Of a stretch of 64,000 nt of DNA, positions 62,395-64,000 are shown piece after piece. Under the pieces are notes generated by a model. It had not been told where the DNA came from, did no database searches, and worked only from the letters and a program-made list of their open reading frames with translations. Numbering within the stretch: position 1 is the first letter of the stretch; each line of letters starts with the position of its first letter. Source of the stretch: an uncultured Opitutales bacterium (GTDB lineage Bacteria > Verrucomicrobiota > Verrucomicrobiia > Opitutales > Intestinicryptomonadaceae). The stretch lies in NCBI GenBank assembly GCA_944389175.1, contig CALXLK010000001.1, positions 124,001 to 188,000 of the forward strand, in the 5' to 3' direction. A program made the position numbers and the translations under genes.

Positions 62395-64000
62395 ATGGAA
62401 AAGAAAACAGACAGCCCCGTCTTTTGCAATGAGGAGGACGGGCACATAAATTGGATACGCCTGTACGCCGACTGCGCCGCGGTAGACTCTCCGCGCGACG
62501 AGCGGACCAAAAGCATGGTGGCTTTCAGGTCGGGCGACAGCGTCGGGTTTGAAATAACCCTTTTTAACGGCGGGGTCATTGCAGACTGCGCAGACATAGC
62601 GAAGGTTGACTTCGAGATTTTAGATATCGGGCAGATGGGAAGCCCGCTTCCGAGGCATGCCAAACTCAATGCAAAGAAAGTCGTCGAGGCTTCGTCCATC
62701 AACAAGGAGCTGGTCGAGGGCGATTTGACTTCCGGGGAGTGCCATTTTAAGATAGTGCTTTCCTCAAATGAAACTTCGATTGGTTCAGGGCATCGGTATT
62801 TGAGAGTTTGCGCCTACAATTCTAAAGGGGACAGGACAACTTTTGCCTCCGGTTGGATACTTATTCAGGAATTATTCGATTGCGATTTGGCCGACACCCC
62901 GGAGGCGTCGATTTCAAAGGCCGAAGAATTGGAGTCTCAGATAGCAATCCAACAGGCCAATATAGACGCCCTTGGTGAGAAAATAGACGGCATATCAGAC
63001 GACTTGAGCACGTCGAAGGGGGAGATTGAAAGCCGATTGAGCGAGCTGGAAGAGCGCGGCGGCGACATCGATGCGCTTGAGTCGAGAATTGATAGCATCT
63101 CCGGCGAATTTTCATCCGCCAATGCGAACCTCAATGGGCGGCTGTCGGAAATCCAAGAGCAGAAGGCCGACAAAGGATCCACAATCTCTGAATATGGAAT
63201 AACTGACGTCTATACAAAAGCCCAGACCGATGCTTTGTTCGCGCAGCTTTCAGGTGAATTTAGCACTTTGCAAGCATCAAAAGCCGATACGGGCATGCTC
63301 TACTTTACGGGCAGACCGTATGGCACTAACGATTTGATGAGCGTCGGAGAAGTTTTTAGCGTGGCTTATCGCACAGACTTTCAATTTGCAAGCGGTTCGG
63401 CTACAACAAACCAGTATAAGCCGTGGAGCATTGGCTCTAACACCGCATACATAGCACCTACCGCATTAAGCGATGACCTTTTTAGAATATTATACAATGG
63501 CAGTGGTTTTTATAGCTTCCAGGGCGCGAACATTAGAGCCGCCGTTCAAGATATTAACAGCATAGTTGCTATTGTTAATAATCCGACTGGCGGCAATATA
63601 ACAATAACATTGTATGTAAACGGTGTGCAAATTCCGCAAAATAGCTACACGGCGCAAGTCGCTCAAACATTTACTGGCTATCGGGTAAACGCTCAAGGAG
63701 GGACTGCATCTCTAATCGACACTACGATGAAAGACTTTGCGGTATTTAACTTCGACATGAGCGCGGCAGACGCGCCGTATTCTGTAGCCGATTATTCTGC
63801 GGGGAAGCCCGTTCCGCCTTCGGCATTGTCGCAGACGGCAGTATTGCTTGAAAATTACACCTTTACGGTAGGGTCGACCCAATATATACCCGACGTATCG
63901 GGGAATAACAATGACGCTACAATAACTGGCAGTGGCACGGTTGCGGGGACATTCGACAAGGCAATAGCAAAGCTTGCTTCTTTAATAACATCTGCAAACG
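62395..64000 (+). CDS. Phage tail-fibre/baseplate-like protein, runs off the window
   Basis: An uninterrupted frame of 535 codons from ATG 62395 to the window end, without a stop. Residues of about 15-160 form a beta-rich domain like the N-terminal BppU-type domain of baseplate proteins (SVGFEITLFNGG, HYLRVCAYN-like strands, FASGWILIQEL). Residues of about 175-260 are a coiled coil. Near 266 comes YGITDVYTKAQTDALFAQL, a motif common in tail fibres. The rest has LamG-like features (SGNNNDATITGSG), including FDKAIAKLAS at the very end. It is therefore most likely a phage-derived adhesin or tail fibre. No signal peptide is seen. The 3' end is outside the window. Confidence 0.8.
   Translation, partial: MEKKTDSPVFCNEEDGHINWIRLYADCAAVDSPRDERTKSMVAFRSGDSVGFEITLFNGGVIADCADIAKVDFEILDIGQMGSPLPRHAKLNAKKVVEASSINKELVEGDLTSGECHFKIVLSSNETSIGSGHRYLRVCAYNSKGDRTTFASGWILIQELFDCDLADTPEASISKAEELESQIAIQQANIDALGEKIDGISDDLSTSKGEIESRLSELEERGGDIDALESRIDSISGEFSSANANLNGRLSEIQEQKADKGSTISEYGITDVYTKAQTDALFAQLSGEFSTLQASKADTGMLYFTGRPYGTNDLMSVGEVFSVAYRTDFQFASGSATTNQYKPWSIGSNTAYIAPTALSDDLFRILYNGSGFYSFQGANIRAAVQDINSIVAIVNNPTGGNITITLYVNGVQIPQNSYTAQVAQTFTGYRVNAQGGTASLIDTTMKDFAVFNFDMSAADAPYSVADYSAGKPVPPSALSQTAVLLENYTFTVGSTQYIPDVSGNNNDATITGSGTVAGTFDKAIAKLASLITSAN

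Overview
The window is a gene-dense stretch of a bacterial chromosome of roughly 50% GC with short intergenic gaps, TAATG/ATGA translational couplings and no CRISPR or insertion sequence that I can see. The make-up is a Gram-negative envelope (BamA, Skp, LptB, lipoproteins), Tat-exported Gfo/Idh oxidoreductase, bacterial acyl-ACP thioesterase, HprK without a visible PTS, an archaeal/eukaryotic-type ProS, and an anaerobe's rubredoxin plus flavodiiron protein. This points to an anaerobic or microaerobic, probably host- or gut-associated, member of the PVC group, most likely Verrucomicrobiota (Opitutae-like). That placement is inference from gene content; no rRNA is present.

Layout. 1-7.4 kb: end of guaA (truncated by the window edge), an HMGL-like aldolase, a large lipoprotein, an acyl-ACP thioesterase, a tRNA with CAT anticodon and rplU-rpmA. 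7.4-14.5 kb: an ECF sigma factor/anti-sigma pair with an apparent autoregulatory promoter, divergent from a tightly coupled three-gene operon that encodes a zinc-ribbon GTPase-like protein, a membrane-anchored protein resembling the GTPase-associated 'GAP1' N-terminal family, and a 915-residue membrane coiled-coil protein. I regard this operon as the most interesting candidate system in the window. 14.7-28 kb: housekeeping genes (nadK, a BrkB-type membrane protein with an odd insertion, pdxH, proS, ndk-rsmG, a pseudopilin, clpX-like-menG-rluA, an HU/IHF gene and hisS). 28-33 kb: a carbohydrate locus (GH43, TIM-barrel isomerase/epimerase, DoxX-like protein, Tat-exported Gfo/Idh dehydrogenase, F5/8C-like secreted protein).

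33-42 kb: larC-larE-larB for the nickel-pincer cofactor with an expanded His/Cys-rich segment in LarC, two exported proteins of unknown function, rubredoxin-flavodiiron protein, and a STAS protein. 42-50 kb: a 1-kb gap holding a decayed, frameshifted copy of the HU/IHF gene, then rplY, pth, rpsF-ssb-rplI-dnaB (with no rpsR) running directly into bamA-skp. 50.8-59.5 kb: a compact run of a small membrane protein, lptB, hprK, metH, rodA and rng. 59.6-64 kb: a HAD hydrolase, a GAF-AAA+-Fis regulator that has lost the sigma54-contacting GAFTGA loop, and an open-ended reading frame running off the window that looks like a phage tail-fibre/baseplate protein, suggesting a prophage or tail-derived locus begins there.

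Expression signals: many start codons have A-rich leaders rather than Shine-Dalgarno sites, a few have strong ones (ssb, nadK), and two genes (larC and the tail-fibre-like ORF) have near-consensus sigma70 promoters whose predicted transcription start lies at the start codon, i.e. probably leaderless mRNAs.
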